A stretch of DNA of 64,000 nucleotides from Malania oleifera (lineage: Eukaryota > Streptophyta > Magnoliopsida > Santalales > Ximeniaceae), in contig NC_080423.1 in NCBI RefSeq assembly GCF_029873635.1, positions 109,385,087 to 109,449,086 of the forward strand. Direction: 5' to 3'. The notes beneath the pieces were generated by a model. That model was not told the DNA's origin. It searched no databases and was given only the letters and a program-made list of their open reading frames with translations. The position numbers were made by a program, and so were the translations under genes. Shown in pieces: positions 23,690 to 35,553 of this stretch; the stretch's first letter is position 1; each line of letters begins with the position of its first letter.

Positions 23690-26145
23690 AAAAGCTTTAC
23701 GATAAAATAGTTAGCTAATTTTTCATTTTCACAATTTTTGTATGAAATAAATGATAACAATAAACAGTTTTGACATTATTTGCTTGCAAAAATAGTTTTA
23801 TTTTCATTTTTATTCCTTCAAATGATTACAAAAAAGCCACCTTATTTTCCAATTTTTCAAATATAGAACAATTGAAAAATATTTTTCATTATTATTCTAA
23901 ATTTTCAACACTTGATTTGCATATAGGAGCATGAGATTCAGATATTGAACTTCAAAATTCATACCTTATATAAAATTTGAAAAATTAGAAAAGAGCTAAG
24001 TTTTTATGATTATTTTAAATTTAAAATAAAGTAAAAAAAATATTTTGCACATTTAAACAAATTCTTTATTTTCTACTTTTTAAATATAATTCTTGAAAAA
24101 TTAAAAAATAATATTAAATTTTATAATTGTTTTAAACACTAAAAATTTAAAAATAAAAAATGTTTTCCAAAACTAAACAAGGCCAAAACTTTTGGACCAC
24201 GTCTATATGCTAAAATTTGTGAATCATAATTTTTCTCTTAACCTATGTTTGGGAGGGGCCTTCAATTTGGACTGTTGTGGATTTAGATTTGATGCAACAT
24301 AAATTTGAATTGAAATTTGTCTAAATCCACCCAAATAAAAAATACAACACCCAAAATCCATGCTCCAAATGCATAGTTAAACTCATCAAAACATTTTTAT
24401 TCAAAAAAAAATATTTATTATTAAGGCGTCATTATTGCTACATATAATGATTCCTCATATAGAATATGCATTTTCTATTTTGAAAGTAAAAACACAGTTT
24501 CATGGATTTTAGTATCACATAATTCACTGATCGAATGGGTGTATTCCAACCCACCCTACACATATAGACACACATATACACTTCATAAAAAAGAAATGTT
24601 TAACATCCCAAGCACGTGATCCTAGCTAGTTGTGGCCTCGATAGTCACAGGGGTGGGTTCCATGTTCAGACGTGGATCCCACCATTGTGAGTGTCTGCGA
24701 CAAAATCGGTTCCAAATTTAGAAGTGTAGCACAACTATTGCAAAAAGACATGTTTTCAGAGTAGAAAGTGTTAGGAATCCCGACAAATTTACAACTAAGA
24801 TATGTATAGGATGTAGGTTTATATGTGGGTCCCAAGTTTAAGTTGTCCTCATCTCTTACATCTTGTTCGTAAACTTCTCAAATCTCACATGATAACTTCA
24901 ATACATACAAAGAATGTGGTAAATTTGGACAAATTTGAAGTAAGAATTGGCACTAAATCCTTAAATAATGTAACATTTTTCATCATTAACTAAGACTAAA
25001 TAACAAAGGGGATCATAAATCATACTAACTACTTGAAGACAAAGAAGGGTATCAAATATCATAAAGAGGGATATTCCTCCTAATTTTATTTTTTGTTGTT
25101 TTGGATGCATTTGTATAACAATTAGATAAAAATTGTGAGAGAGAGCAATAAATGGGAAAAATATGAAGAAAATAAGTTTTTGAATTTTATTTTCTCTTAA
25201 TTAATTAGTTTGACGTTCTTGTAGCTTTTTAAAAGGATCTTTTAAAAATATTATTGATATTATTTTAAAAATATTTGGTCCCCTGTAAAAAAATGAATTA
25301 TTGCAAGAAAAAAAACTTAGTTTGGATCACTCTGGCCCCTTGTGGCTTTTTAAAAGGATTTTTTAAGAAGTAGCTAATGAAAAGGATGAAAAGGATCTCT
25401 TTGGTATTGTTTCAAAAATATTTGCCCAGCCCCTTGTAAAAAAAAAATTATTCGAAAGAAAAAAACTAGCCTCGAATGTTTTGTAAAAAAAAAGTTGTAA
25501 GGTGTCTAAAAGTATTTTAAAAACTAAAATAAATATATATTTTTAAAAAGATAATTAATGCATTGATAGCTTTGTAATATTTGAAAAAAATTAAGGACAA
25601 CAATGGAAGCGAATAATTTCTTGGAGAAAAAGTTAACTTTTACTTTTTAAAAGTTTCAAATTTGTAACTTTTAACATCTTACAAAAAAAGAAAATGTTAA
25701 AAGTTGATCCAAATTTTACATTTAAAAAGGAGAAGTTGAGGAAAAAAAGGAGGAGGTATTTACAAAGAAAAAGTTTGCTTTGAGCATTTGATAAAAAAGT
25801 TGTAAGGTGTCTAAGATTTAGTTTGACTCTCCTGTGACTTTTTAAAGAACATTTAAAAAGAAACTTATGAAATGAAGTTTGATATTACTCTATAAATGTT
25901 TGTCCCCATTGCCTTATGAAAAAAGAGTTGTTGGAAAGGAAATGTTTGCTTTGTATGTTCAGCAGAAAAAATTTTTTATGGCGCTTGAAAATGTTTAAAA
26001 TAGCTAAAATAGATATGTACTTTTCGAAAATATAATTATTCCATTGTTAGTTTTGTAATATTTGAAAAAATTAAGGGCATTAATGGAATAAAATAACCTA
26101 TTAAAGAAAAAGTTAGGGGTCGTTTGATATCACCATAAAAAACTT
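23690..26145 (+). repeat. Unclassified AT-rich repeat, copy 2 of a direct duplication
   Basis: Matches 19130-21735 in order and orientation, including the module at about 24590-25085. The copies differ by many small changes and short indels, so the duplication is not recent. Degenerate units recur inside, near 25230, 25360 and 25845, each combining AAAAGGATYTTTTAA and TTTGGTATT-type words. Confidence 0.75.
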
Positions 26146-26220
26146 ATTAAAAATGTTTGCCCCCTACTCTCTGCTAGAAAATAAAAAAATAAAAAATAAT
26201 AATAATATAAAATAAGTGGA

Positions 26221-26305
26221 ACACGTGTCACAATATGTACGGTGACACGGTGTCACAATATGTACGGTGACACGGTGTCACAATATGTACGGTGACACGT
26301 GTCAC
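26221..26305. repeat. 25-bp palindromic tandem repeat with CACGTG ends
   Basis: Just over three copies of a 25-bp unit GGTGTCACAATATGTACGGTGACAC-type (written here in parts: GGTGTCACAATATG + TACGGTGACAC). The unit is itself partly self-complementary (GTGTCAC / GTGACAC). The outermost copies end in ACACGTGTCAC, a perfect G-box-containing palindrome. Three more CACGTG sites follow within 300 bp. Confidence 0.8.
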
Positions 26306-27430
26306 AATCTCAAACATCATATTTGTGTTTTCTCTAGACGGTTGAATCGTTGCCACATCAGCAATCCTCGTCCGTACAGAGTCACTCAGAAGCTGCCACG
26401 TGGTAGGATGACATCATGCTGATATCATCAGGTTATAATAAATTCAAAAATAATAAAAAAGGAAGCAAGCAAGTGATGCCACGTGGTAGGCTGATATCAT
26501 GCTGACGTTACCATATTATAATAAATTAGGGGGGAAAAAAAAAAAAAAGAATTGCCACGTTTCACCAGTCTGGGTTGACACGTGGCCCCCACTTCCTAAA
26601 CTGATTGATCAGATTTAGACTCATCTATTTTTGAATCGTTTTTTATTTTATTTTATTAATTTAATTTTTTAATTTTAAAAATTAAAAAAAAAAGAAAAAG
26701 GAAAAATTCTAAGAAATCAGGAAAAATATTTGAGGGTCAGAAAAATAGAAAAAAAAAAATTGGCTCTTTTGAGCTAAAATAAATAAGAGAAATCTTTAAA
26801 AATACTAGAAAATTTTAGAAAATTTTCAGAAAATTTCTACATACGTTTTGAAAAAATTGGGGATGTTTTTAAAGGTTCTTTTGCTTATAATTTGACATTT
26901 TAACTCCTTTTTTGTTTGCATGTGTGTTCCTATGATTTTAGAAAAGGCAATGAGATATTTTAGACCCCATCTGTATTAGCTTTGAAGGGGTTTATCTAAC
27001 AAGATCCCCTCGTTTGGAGGTCTTATTAAACATTCCTAAATCACACTGAATTTTTTTTAACTTCCTATTAATTGTTTTCATTATTTATTTATTTATTTAT
27101 GTATTTGTTTAGAATTAATTTAAGGCTATTAATTTAATTTGGGGATAATTCATAATTAATTAGATATCATTCATTGAACGGATGTGTAAGGGGTGTGAAT
27201 ATCTTCCCCTTGCATTACTAAACTTGCAATCCTGATTATGGTAAAAGCAGACTGAGAATGTTAATTCCTTGCCTAGGATTTGTCTACAGACCAATCAAAT
27301 GAGGAATAATTAGGTGTTCTAACCAACCGTAGGTAATTAGTAGGATAGCGGTGAATCCATCAAATTTTCAATCTTATTATTTCCCCACATTCCCGGGACT
27401 TTTCTTTGGGACTTCGCGACAATGTTTATG
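26306..27430 (+). mobile_element. LTR-type retroelement remnant (tentative)
   Basis: The block holds two copies of TGCCACGTGGTAGG...ATCATGCTGA near 26396 and 26478, then TGACACGTGGCCCC near 26577. It later reads TTCTAACCAACCGTAGGTAAT, GCGGTGAATCCATC and GGGACTTCGCGACAA near 27318-27422. The latter words resemble the junction of some plant gypsy (Tat/Ogre or Athila-like) LTRs with their leader. I found no matching second LTR and no coding part, so the assignment rests on general resemblance only. Confidence 0.35.
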
Positions 27431-28275
27431 GTAAATCTACAACTACTAGCAATGTGGATGAAAGAGTTGCCAAATGCATGTGTCCAAATAATAAATTTCT
27501 AAATGCATTCCTTTTAAACTAACAACTTTTGAAAACAAAGAATTTGTAAATCTATGCATTGAAATCAAAGAATTTGTAACTCATGTGTTTCAAGCACATT
27601 TGTCAAATGCAAATTCATGTTATCTAACACGATCTTAATAGTCATTTAATTTCCCTATTCGTTTACTCCTTCACAGTATTTTTCAAATTGTGTTTCATAC
27701 GATTATCTCCCTCCAATAAGCACTTATCAAAGCTTTCTTAGTCAACAAAATTCTCCCCACCTTTTTGAAATTTTTTTTATTTTCTCCATCTTATCACTTG
27801 TATGGATATTTGTTTTATTTTAATTTGAAGGGTTGTTTTGTCATATAATATATGTTCTTAATAAGAAATTTATGTCTTTTTGTTAAATGCACTGGCTAAT
27901 GCTTCGTGAAAATCATGAACACAAATTTTCGATAATTTTGAGAAAGCTTGTGTCAAAAATGACGAAAAAAATATTGTATACATTTGCCACAATCATCTAT
28001 AAATTAATTTATAAATTTACTAACTTAATCATTATTGTAAATTTTATTTAAAATTAATATACATGTGTGTGCAAGTGTGTGTGCGTGTGTGTATTTGCCT
28101 TAGCACAGTAGAAGACTTTTTTTGAAGTAATATGGTATGAAGACATTAAAAATTATCTCTATATTTTTTTTATTATAATAATATATATTATTTTTTTTTC
28201 TTAATGAGCAAAATTACTCACACCCAAATTGAATTAGAAAGTAAATTAACGAAAAGATTAACATTTCTATAGTTA
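27431..28275. other. AT-rich intergenic DNA
   Basis: No gene or element boundary recognised. A short GT-rich run (TGTGTGTGCAAGTGTGTGTG-like) lies near 28064-28095. Confidence 0.55.
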
Positions 28276-28487
28276 TTTATTTTTATTTTTATTTTTGAAA
28301 ATGCGGGGACTCCAGCCCCCATTACACCACTTTAGACACTATAGTGTGCCACCAAACCCGAGGAAGTAAAAGCTATCTGCCCATTGATGCACCCCTAATA
28401 ATTCATCGGCGTAATGCCTCAAGAGGGAATCGAACTCGTGACCTTGAAGTCACTAAAGTTACAAGTCGCCCTTACCACTTGAACTAG
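28276..28487 (-). mobile_element. tRNA-derived SINE
   Basis: Read on the minus strand, the element starts with CTAGTTCAAGTGGTAAGGGC, an A-box-like RNA polymerase III promoter word, and about 45 bp later has AGTTCGATTCCC, a canonical B box (28425-28436 on the + strand). The body continues for about 150 bp and ends in an A-rich tail (ATTTTTATTTTTATTTTT on the + strand at about 28276-28297). tRNA-like head, unrelated body and A-rich tail are the SINE plan. I could not find a clear target duplication, and the family is not identified. Confidence 0.65.
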
Positions 28488-28499
28488 TAAATGAATACT

Positions 28500-28985
28500 C
28501 CCAAATAATGGGCTAGTCTTCCTCCTTCATTTTCTTTAATTATAAATTTTTTACACTGCATTTGAATGCCTAAATTTTAGACATTAAATTCCAAATTAAT
28601 TTTACTATAAAAAGTAATTCAATTACCCCTGAAAAGTTATATATTATAAATTTCTTTAAGAAGGGCCTTTGGCCCTACTTCAAATCATCATGTATAACAC
28701 TATAACCTTTTGGGTGCCATGAATGATAGCATTAGTTGATGAATGCAAGTATAGTAAGAAATAATTGAGTGATGTTAAATCAAAAATATTGGAGCGTACT
28801 AGGATATGTGGATAATGCAAACGTTAAAAGATAAGTCCCTTTGAATTTTTTAAGAATGGATTATGCATGTGATTTGCAATAGTTTTAGTAGATAATGGAG
28901 ACCTTATTACTGATGTTGATATAGACCTCTAATAATTATTATTACTAAATAATTATGCCTAGTCGACGACTTATTATGTGGTATG

Positions 28986-29039
<54 letters not shown>

Positions 29040-29699
29040 TGCAAATATAATTACACGTGGATGAATAGTGCATGGTTGAAAATTGAGAATTGAAACTTAT
29101 CTAAAGGGGGAAAAAGAGAAAGTAATTATGCTAACTATTAGCTATTCATGTAACATATTTGAATGCTTTTATTTCAATCATGGAGGATGTTAATCATCAC
29201 GAATAATCATAATATATACTTTTTAAAAATTAATAAGATTGCTAAGACTTTTTCACGGACCACTTATTTCTGATTGAGATACTAATTAATATAGTAATTT
29301 TTATTATACAAAGTTAAGATACTAAGAAAAAGAATCGAAATTTGCTTATCTAATGAAAGAAGAGTATAGAGAAAAGTAGAATAGAGAGAATGAAAATTAG
29401 GGTTTAATAATCATCAAAATCATCACTAAAAGAATATGAACTCTAATTTATAATTATGCTATCAAAACTTAAATCCATAAAATTGAGTAAAATATTTAAA
29501 TTATAAGATAAACTCGCAATTACAATACCGAAAAAAACAAAAAAAAAAAAAACCTACTACACATTCTAATGATCTAATCATAAAAAAAAAAATCGCACTG
29601 CACATTCTAATAATCTAAACATAAAAACAAAAAACCCATTAGTCGACTCAATCGATGCCTGGCTTGAATAAATGTGTCAGTATTCTAACGTATGCATTA

Positions 29700-29700
<1 letters not shown>
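28500..29700. other. AT-rich intergenic DNA with TA microsatellite
   Basis: No coding signal. A (TA)n run of about 45 bp lies at 28989-29036. The rest is AT-rich with poly-A runs near 29530-29600. Confidence 0.6.
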
Positions 29701-29753
<53 letters not shown>

Positions 29754-29795
29754 ATATGTATAGAATAAGGGTTGGAAGGATTGGGAAGTAATCGC

Positions 29796-29833
<38 letters not shown>

Positions 29834-29880
29834 ACATGTATAGAATTAGGGTTGGAAGGATTGGGAAGTAATCGTCAGCT
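29701..29880. repeat. Duplicated CT microsatellite plus 50-bp unique unit
   Basis: A (CT)n run followed by GTTATATGTATAGAAT and AGGGTTGGAAGGATTGGGAA, then a second (CT)n run followed by GTTACATGTATAGAAT and the same unique stretch. The two unique parts start at about 29751 and 29831, so the period is 80 bp. The copies differ at only a few bases. Confidence 0.8.
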
Positions 29881-30210
29881 GATGCGTCAGCCATGCATTT
29901 GGGGGTATTAGCTACCTAGGGCAGTACGTGTTCATGCATCATGCATAATTTCCAACAAAGGTGACGTTTTGAATTAACATGCATATACATGGATACCCCG
30001 GAACACTAGCTAGAGCTATCTTCCACACTTTCCAATCAAGCCCAAATAATTATATATATATCATTATTGTTTGCTTTTTGAGAATGGGTAGCCATATCTG
30101 CTTTCATTTCTGCATGAATATAAGAAATTGGAAGTTGCAGGCGATGCGCGTAGATGCACGTCTTTATAAAAGCATTTTTATGAATTGAGAATTCCCTATG
30201 ACCTACCCCT
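29881..30210. other. Intergenic, no gene called
   Basis: The plus-strand open frame at 29979-30188 (69 codons) has no recognisable domain, no splice context and lies directly against a retroelement edge. I see nothing else here. Confidence 0.5.
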
Positions 30211-31432
30211 TGTTAGGAGAGATATCAATAAACAACTACAGCGGAATAATTTTTCTTCCTATATGCAAGCAAATATAGTGTATCTTTACTTTTATACGTG
30301 CTGGAAATAATAAGAGAAATAATCAATCACACCAAACCACAAGAACACAAGTAGTTTTTTACGTGGAAAACTTCCTCGGTGTGAGGAAGAAAAATCATGG
30401 GATCTAGTGCAGTTAAAATCTCCACTATCAATCAAATGATGGGCACACAAAGTCTTCTCTAATCGTAATTAGAGGATACAAAAATCTCTCATCAAGATAT
30501 CTACAATCTTGGTAAATACAAAGAGAATTTGAGAGAATTTACCTAATTCGCGGTTACTGTTCACAGGAAAAAACCCCAACTCCCGAGCCCCAAATCCGAT
30601 CTCCACCATTCAGATTGTAGCTCCTTGAGTCGTGTATCTCTTCTCCAAATTTCAGCTTGATCGGACGACAGACGAAGTGGGATCAGACTCTTGATGAAAT
30701 TTGGGCAGCATGAGAAAAAATCACTTTTTTCTCTCTTTCTTTTGAGAAGTGACGACTCCTCTCTTCTCCGCTCTCTTTTTCTGTAACCAAGATCTCTGAC
30801 TGTGAAGAGGACCCCTGTGTTTTTTTTCTCATCTCTTCATTTAGCAAACAGCTCTTGACCATATCCATTGTGATTACACCTTCTGGAGTGGAGTTAGACA
30901 ATGAAGTTCTGAGCGTCTCCCACGAGTCCGGTAATGAATCAAGCAACCATAACCCTTGTATCTCATCATCAAACTAAATACCCATTCCAGCCAACTGATT
31001 AATAATTCCTTGGAATGTATTCAGGTAATCTGATAAAGGAGTCTCATCTTGGTACCTCAAAACCATCATTTGTTTAATCAGAAACAACTTATTATTTTCA
31101 GTCTTTCTAGCATATAACTGTTCAAGCTTATGCCATAGAAAACGTGCATTTGTTTTTCCACTAATATGGTTCAAAACATTATCATCTACCCATTGCCTGA
31201 TATACCCACACACCTGTCGATGTAACAAAGTCCATTCCACATCAGACTTTTTTCCTGGTTTTTCAGCACTAAATACCGGTAGGTAATAATCTTTCACATA
31301 AAGAAGATCCTCCATTTTTCCTTTCCATATGTGATAATTTAAACTATTGAGATTAATCATTCTACTAGTATTTGCTTCCATAACTCAAACTGCCAATCTG
31401 ACAATCTGGAAACTTGGCTCTGATACCACTTT
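30211..31432 (-). mobile_element. Ty1/copia remnant with LTR and gag
   Basis: A minus-strand copia fossil. From left to right: an LTR-like part starting TGTTAGGAGAGATATC at 30211, containing TACGTGGAAAACTTCCTCGG; a gag zone at about 30683-31381; and a primer-binding site TGGTATCAGAGCCAAG on the minus strand at about 31413-31429, complementary to initiator-methionine tRNA. Gag words include LNYHIWKGKMEDLLY, FLWHKLEQLYARKTENNK and MLDSLPDSWETL, all standard for the plant copia gag (UBN2/retrotran_gag_2 type). Reverse transcriptase and integrase are not present, so it is clearly broken. The 5' LTR beyond 31432 could not be matched to the left one. Confidence 0.75.
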
Positions 31433-31984
31433 GTTGGATATTGATATCTCTCCCAACACCCCCTCACCCCCCACCCAAAATCCCCCTCTCAAGGTTTTCA
31501 CCACCAAAGAAAAGAAAAAAAATATATAGATAACATTTCGTATGGGTTTGTTGCCCTTAATATTCGTGGGATTACATGTCGATCTGCTTGTAAAATAAAA
31601 GGTAACTTTATTGCAAGTGGGGTCTATGAGAGGTTTCTTAGATACTTAAAAGAGAATAAATATAAAATATGACGAAGTTGAGCTAAATATGTTTATGGTA
31701 GAATGCATATCTTATCTCTCTCAGTTAATTGCATACATATTTTACGGAAATAGTTTGTTGATTTTTTAAATCCGATCCATATTTTGATTCTACTAAAGCA
31801 CAGGTTTACATGACTACACGGACATAAGATATAGGTGAAATGAAAGCCTAGACGGAACTTAAAGCTCACATCATCCGGCATTTTCCATGCACACAAGCAA
31901 AAGAAGAAGATATTTATTTTTATTGTAAATACATTTCACTTTCTAGGTTATAGTAATTACATCGCATGCATTATAAGAATTTAA
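31433..31984. other. AT-rich intergenic DNA
   Basis: No supported gene. TGTTGGATATTGATATC... at 31432-31460 contains a short near-palindrome (GATATTGATATCTC) that may be the remains of the copia 5' LTR. Confidence 0.5.
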
Positions 31985-33160
31985 TGCTCAAAGGCCATAG
32001 ACTGACCGTAGGGAACCTGACCAGACTTCAGGTCGACCGACGTTGGATTTTTTTGAGTCAAATTTAGGGCAAAATAGTAAATTTAAAATTCCCTCAGTCG
32101 ACCGACCACCTTGTGTTATATTACCACGGTCGGCCGAACCCCTATGCCACAGAGTCAACTCTTGACCAAGCCTCGCCTGACCGAACCCCATCATGCACAA
32201 ACTAACTCGATTGACCAAACTGGTGAGAAGTCAACATTTTGACTTCCTTCGGTCGACCGTCTCGAATTGAACACACCTACCTCGGTCGACCGAACCATAA
32301 AGAATTGTCACCCCAACTACTTGGTTAACCAAACCATGTAGTTCAAACTTGAAATGGTCAATCGAACCTTATAAACAGTCAGCTTGCCTCTAGCCATGGT
32401 CGACCGAACCCACGAAGGGTTCAAAATCGCCCTGATACGGTCAACCAAATCAGTAGTTCAAATTTGCCTCGATAGACCAAACTTATAAAAGTGGTCGACC
32501 GAACCTCTCGAGTTGTCAAGTTTTTACCGTGGTAAACAGAGATTAATTTTTAATTAAACATGGTAAACTTTTCCTAAAATTTCCTTTAAGTCCCCAATAG
32601 TTATATTTTATAGGAAATCTATAAATACCCTTTCATTTGGTCAAATTAAGGGTGATTAGCATTTTTTATTAGAAAATTTTCTCTGAAAATCTTTTTGTAC
32701 TAAAACCTCACATACTCCCACATTTTCATAAACTCATTGTTAAAACTCTTTCTTATACTCGTTTGATTGCATATTTTTTGAAAGAGTGCATTTGCTTTAG
32801 TCATCTTAATTTCCAAAGTCATTGCAACTTAAAGTTTGAATAAACACTCAAATCTAGTGGGCATTTATACATTCCGATTAAGCTAATTACTCTCACACAC
32901 TTGCACTGTTTGATCTTGATTTTTGAGAGTAAGCTAAAGTTTTTTCCATTATATTTTATTGATAAATATTATTGGGGAAGAACTCCTCCTTGCTTGTGAA
33001 TCTTGGCATCTTTATTGCAAGGTTCAAAAGCTTACTTTGTGTTCTTGATAAAAATATCATTTGCAAGCTTAAACCCTAATATCTATTGTGCTTGATATTT
33101 GATAAAATATTTTGAGATATTTGCTTAGGGTTTTTAAAGCACCTCTGATTATTCATTTAT
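31985..33160 (+). mobile_element. Partial family-H LTR
   Basis: A fragment related to the solo LTR at 1868-19093 but in + orientation. It has about eight GGTCGACCGA-type palindromes between 32030 and 32510 (for example CGGTCGACCGAAC at about 32282), then a TATA box CTATAAATACCC at 32619-32630, then an untranslated-like stretch with repeated AAACCCTAA/TTAGGGTTT words. Neither LTR end was recognised, so both ends of the fragment are approximate. Confidence 0.65.
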
Positions 33161-33269
33161 TAAATATACTCTAGTATCCAGAAAATAAATAAATAAATAA
33201 ATGAATAATGAAAAAAAAATTTTAAAAAAATTAACATTGTTAAATTGAATTCATTAAATAAATAATATG

Positions 33270-33297
<28 letters not shown>

Positions 33298-33300
<3 letters not shown>

Positions 33301-35451
33301 AACGACCCGAATTTTAAATGAAATTTAAGTAATAAGAGGAGGGGAAAAATGGAATTTGAATGATAGAAGAAAAAGGGAATTGGAAACAAAAACAGAAGAG
33401 GGAAGCTGCCAAGCTTCGTTGACGAACACAGGGTTTCGTCGACGAAGGCTTAAGAGAATTCGTCGACGAAGAATTATCGAGAGGGGTTTTGGAGCCGACT
33501 GAATTTCGTCGACGAAGACTGGATTTCGTTGACGAAATTTATGAAGAACTCGTCCACGAATTCCGCTGCCTATAAATATGAAAAATCCGATTGTTTATTC
33601 ATTTTTCACACTCCTCTCTCTCCTCTTCGGCTCTCTCACTCTCTCTATTCGATTTTGGGTTAGTTTTACGTCGGATCGAAGATCTGAGGCTACCACGAAG
33701 TTCCTGGCAAAGTTCCCTACAAGGTTGCCAGAGCGGATCGTTGGAAAAACAAAGTTGGAAATCATCCTTGGGTTGAGGTAAGGCTTTTTAAGCCAAATTA
33801 GACTTTATGGTAGTTATAGGAATTGATGTACGTATGAAAATACTAATGTTTAGTACTGGGGATTTTGAGTTTCAGGGTATTGAGTAGGAAATCCTACGAG
33901 GGTCAGGCTAGGAAATTTGAGGGGCTTTCTCAGTAGTCAGGTAAGAGAGTAAACTAAAGCAGTTCTTTTCCATGCAAACTATTATTGATTAAGAGTAGTT
34001 TTATTTTCAGAAGAACATATGATATATTCGTTTATTATGAATGAAATGTACGATTGGAAAAATACTGCTATGATGCTTAAAAAGTATATGTATGTATGAG
34101 ATGTCAGAAAATTATGATTTTAAAATATGAAGTATGACTTTTAATAGAGCATGTGTGACATGAATATTATTTTACGTGAAATGAGATAAAATATGAATGC
34201 TTTTACGAGTAAAACACATTTTCAGGTATTTTGGAAAGATGGGTTATGTTATATTGAGTTGACGAATATATGATAAATGAGTCATTTTCAAATGTAAATA
34301 CCTGAAATGTATTTGGCGCGAGGCCATATTTATGTTATCGGCACGAGGCCGTATTTATATAATTTTGGCACGAGGCCATGTATTTATGCTATCGGCACGA
34401 GGCCGTATTGATATTATTGGCGCGAGGCCATATTTACTATGATTTTGGCACGAGGCCATACGTATTGATATTATTTGTGCGAGGCCATATTTACTATGAT
34501 TTTGGCACGAGGTCATACGTATGATTTCGGCGCGAGACAGTATCTATGTTTTCGGCACAAGGCCGTAATGATGTTATGTATGATCAGGTATTATATGTTA
34601 TCACAACCAGGATGTTAGTTTAGTTCAGACCAGGAGCTCGGTACCGTAGCTATGGGTAGATTAGATTTGGCACGAGGCCGTATTAGTGCTAACCATTCCA
34701 TGAGGGGATGAGAGATGGATAGTCGATGTGACTTTCAGTAGAGTATGGGCGTCCACCTGGCAGTCCGGACCAGGGTGTGGCAGGTCCATCGTACTTACAG
34801 ACATATTTGATTCGGCAGTGGTCGGCCAGCCATTGTTGGGTCCCACCTTCGGGCTGCACAACCCGTCATGGGGGGTAATACATGACATTAGCTAGCTATT
34901 CATCCTGAGTATATTTTCAGTATTACGAGTTATAATAGGTGTTTATGTATGTTATGATATGTTAACGAATATGAAAATACATGATTATCCAGCATAATAT
35001 TATGATTATTTCCAGAGTTATGAAATGTATTGTATATGTATAAGCACTTTAAATATTAATGTTGCCACACAGCTGTATTTAGTTTACTTTCCCTTACTGA
35101 GAAGTGTCTCACCCCCCAACATTATTAAATTTTTCAAGAGCCCAGAGAGACCGGTGGGTCAAGGCTGCCGTTGAGTTAGTGAGATTACCCGTGAAAAGGG
35201 TAAGATTTTGTACTAGGGTTAGAGTTATTTTGTGTGACCTTAGAGATATTTTGATGTATATGGATATGTACAGAAGTACAGTATATTGATGTTAATAGAA
35301 AACTCTGGTACTATGTTTTATGGATGGATGTATGGATTTTTAAGTTTACTGCTGCTAGGTTTTCCGCTGTGTATGACAGGTATCCCCGTTATCCACAGGT
35401 TTGGGTTGACCATTTGATATATTTTGTTATATTTTAATGAGCGACGTTACA
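33298..35451 (+). mobile_element. Tekay-type gypsy solo LTR (T5)
   Basis: A 2,154-bp solo LTR from TGTAACGACCCG to GAGCGACGTTACA. The flanks TATAT and TATAT agree, though they lie in TA-rich DNA and so carry less weight. Parts: palindrome array at about 33414-33560, TATA box TATAAATATG at 33571, CT-rich run, a ~30-bp minisatellite with GGCACGAGGCCGTATTTAT units (about ten copies, 34315-34580), the block CGGGCTGCACAACCC near 34849, and CTTACTGAGAAGTGTCTCACC near 35093. Confidence 0.82.
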
Positions 35452-35483
35452 TATATATACAAATATATATAAGGGTTAAATTT

Positions 35484-35533
<50 letters not shown>

Positions 35534-35553
35534 TATAATAATATTAGTGGATA
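35452..35553. repeat. TA-rich simple sequence
   Basis: (TA)n and (TACA)n runs lie between two LTRs. No other content. Confidence 0.7.

Noticed and set aside
23563-23760. Minus-strand 65-codon open frame
   Set aside because: AT-rich chance frame crossing the edge of the duplicated repeat; no recognisable motif.
28421-28490. A functional tRNA gene on the minus strand
   Set aside because: A- and B-box-like words are present, but no cloverleaf could be drawn and an A-rich tail follows a long unrelated body, which fits a SINE.
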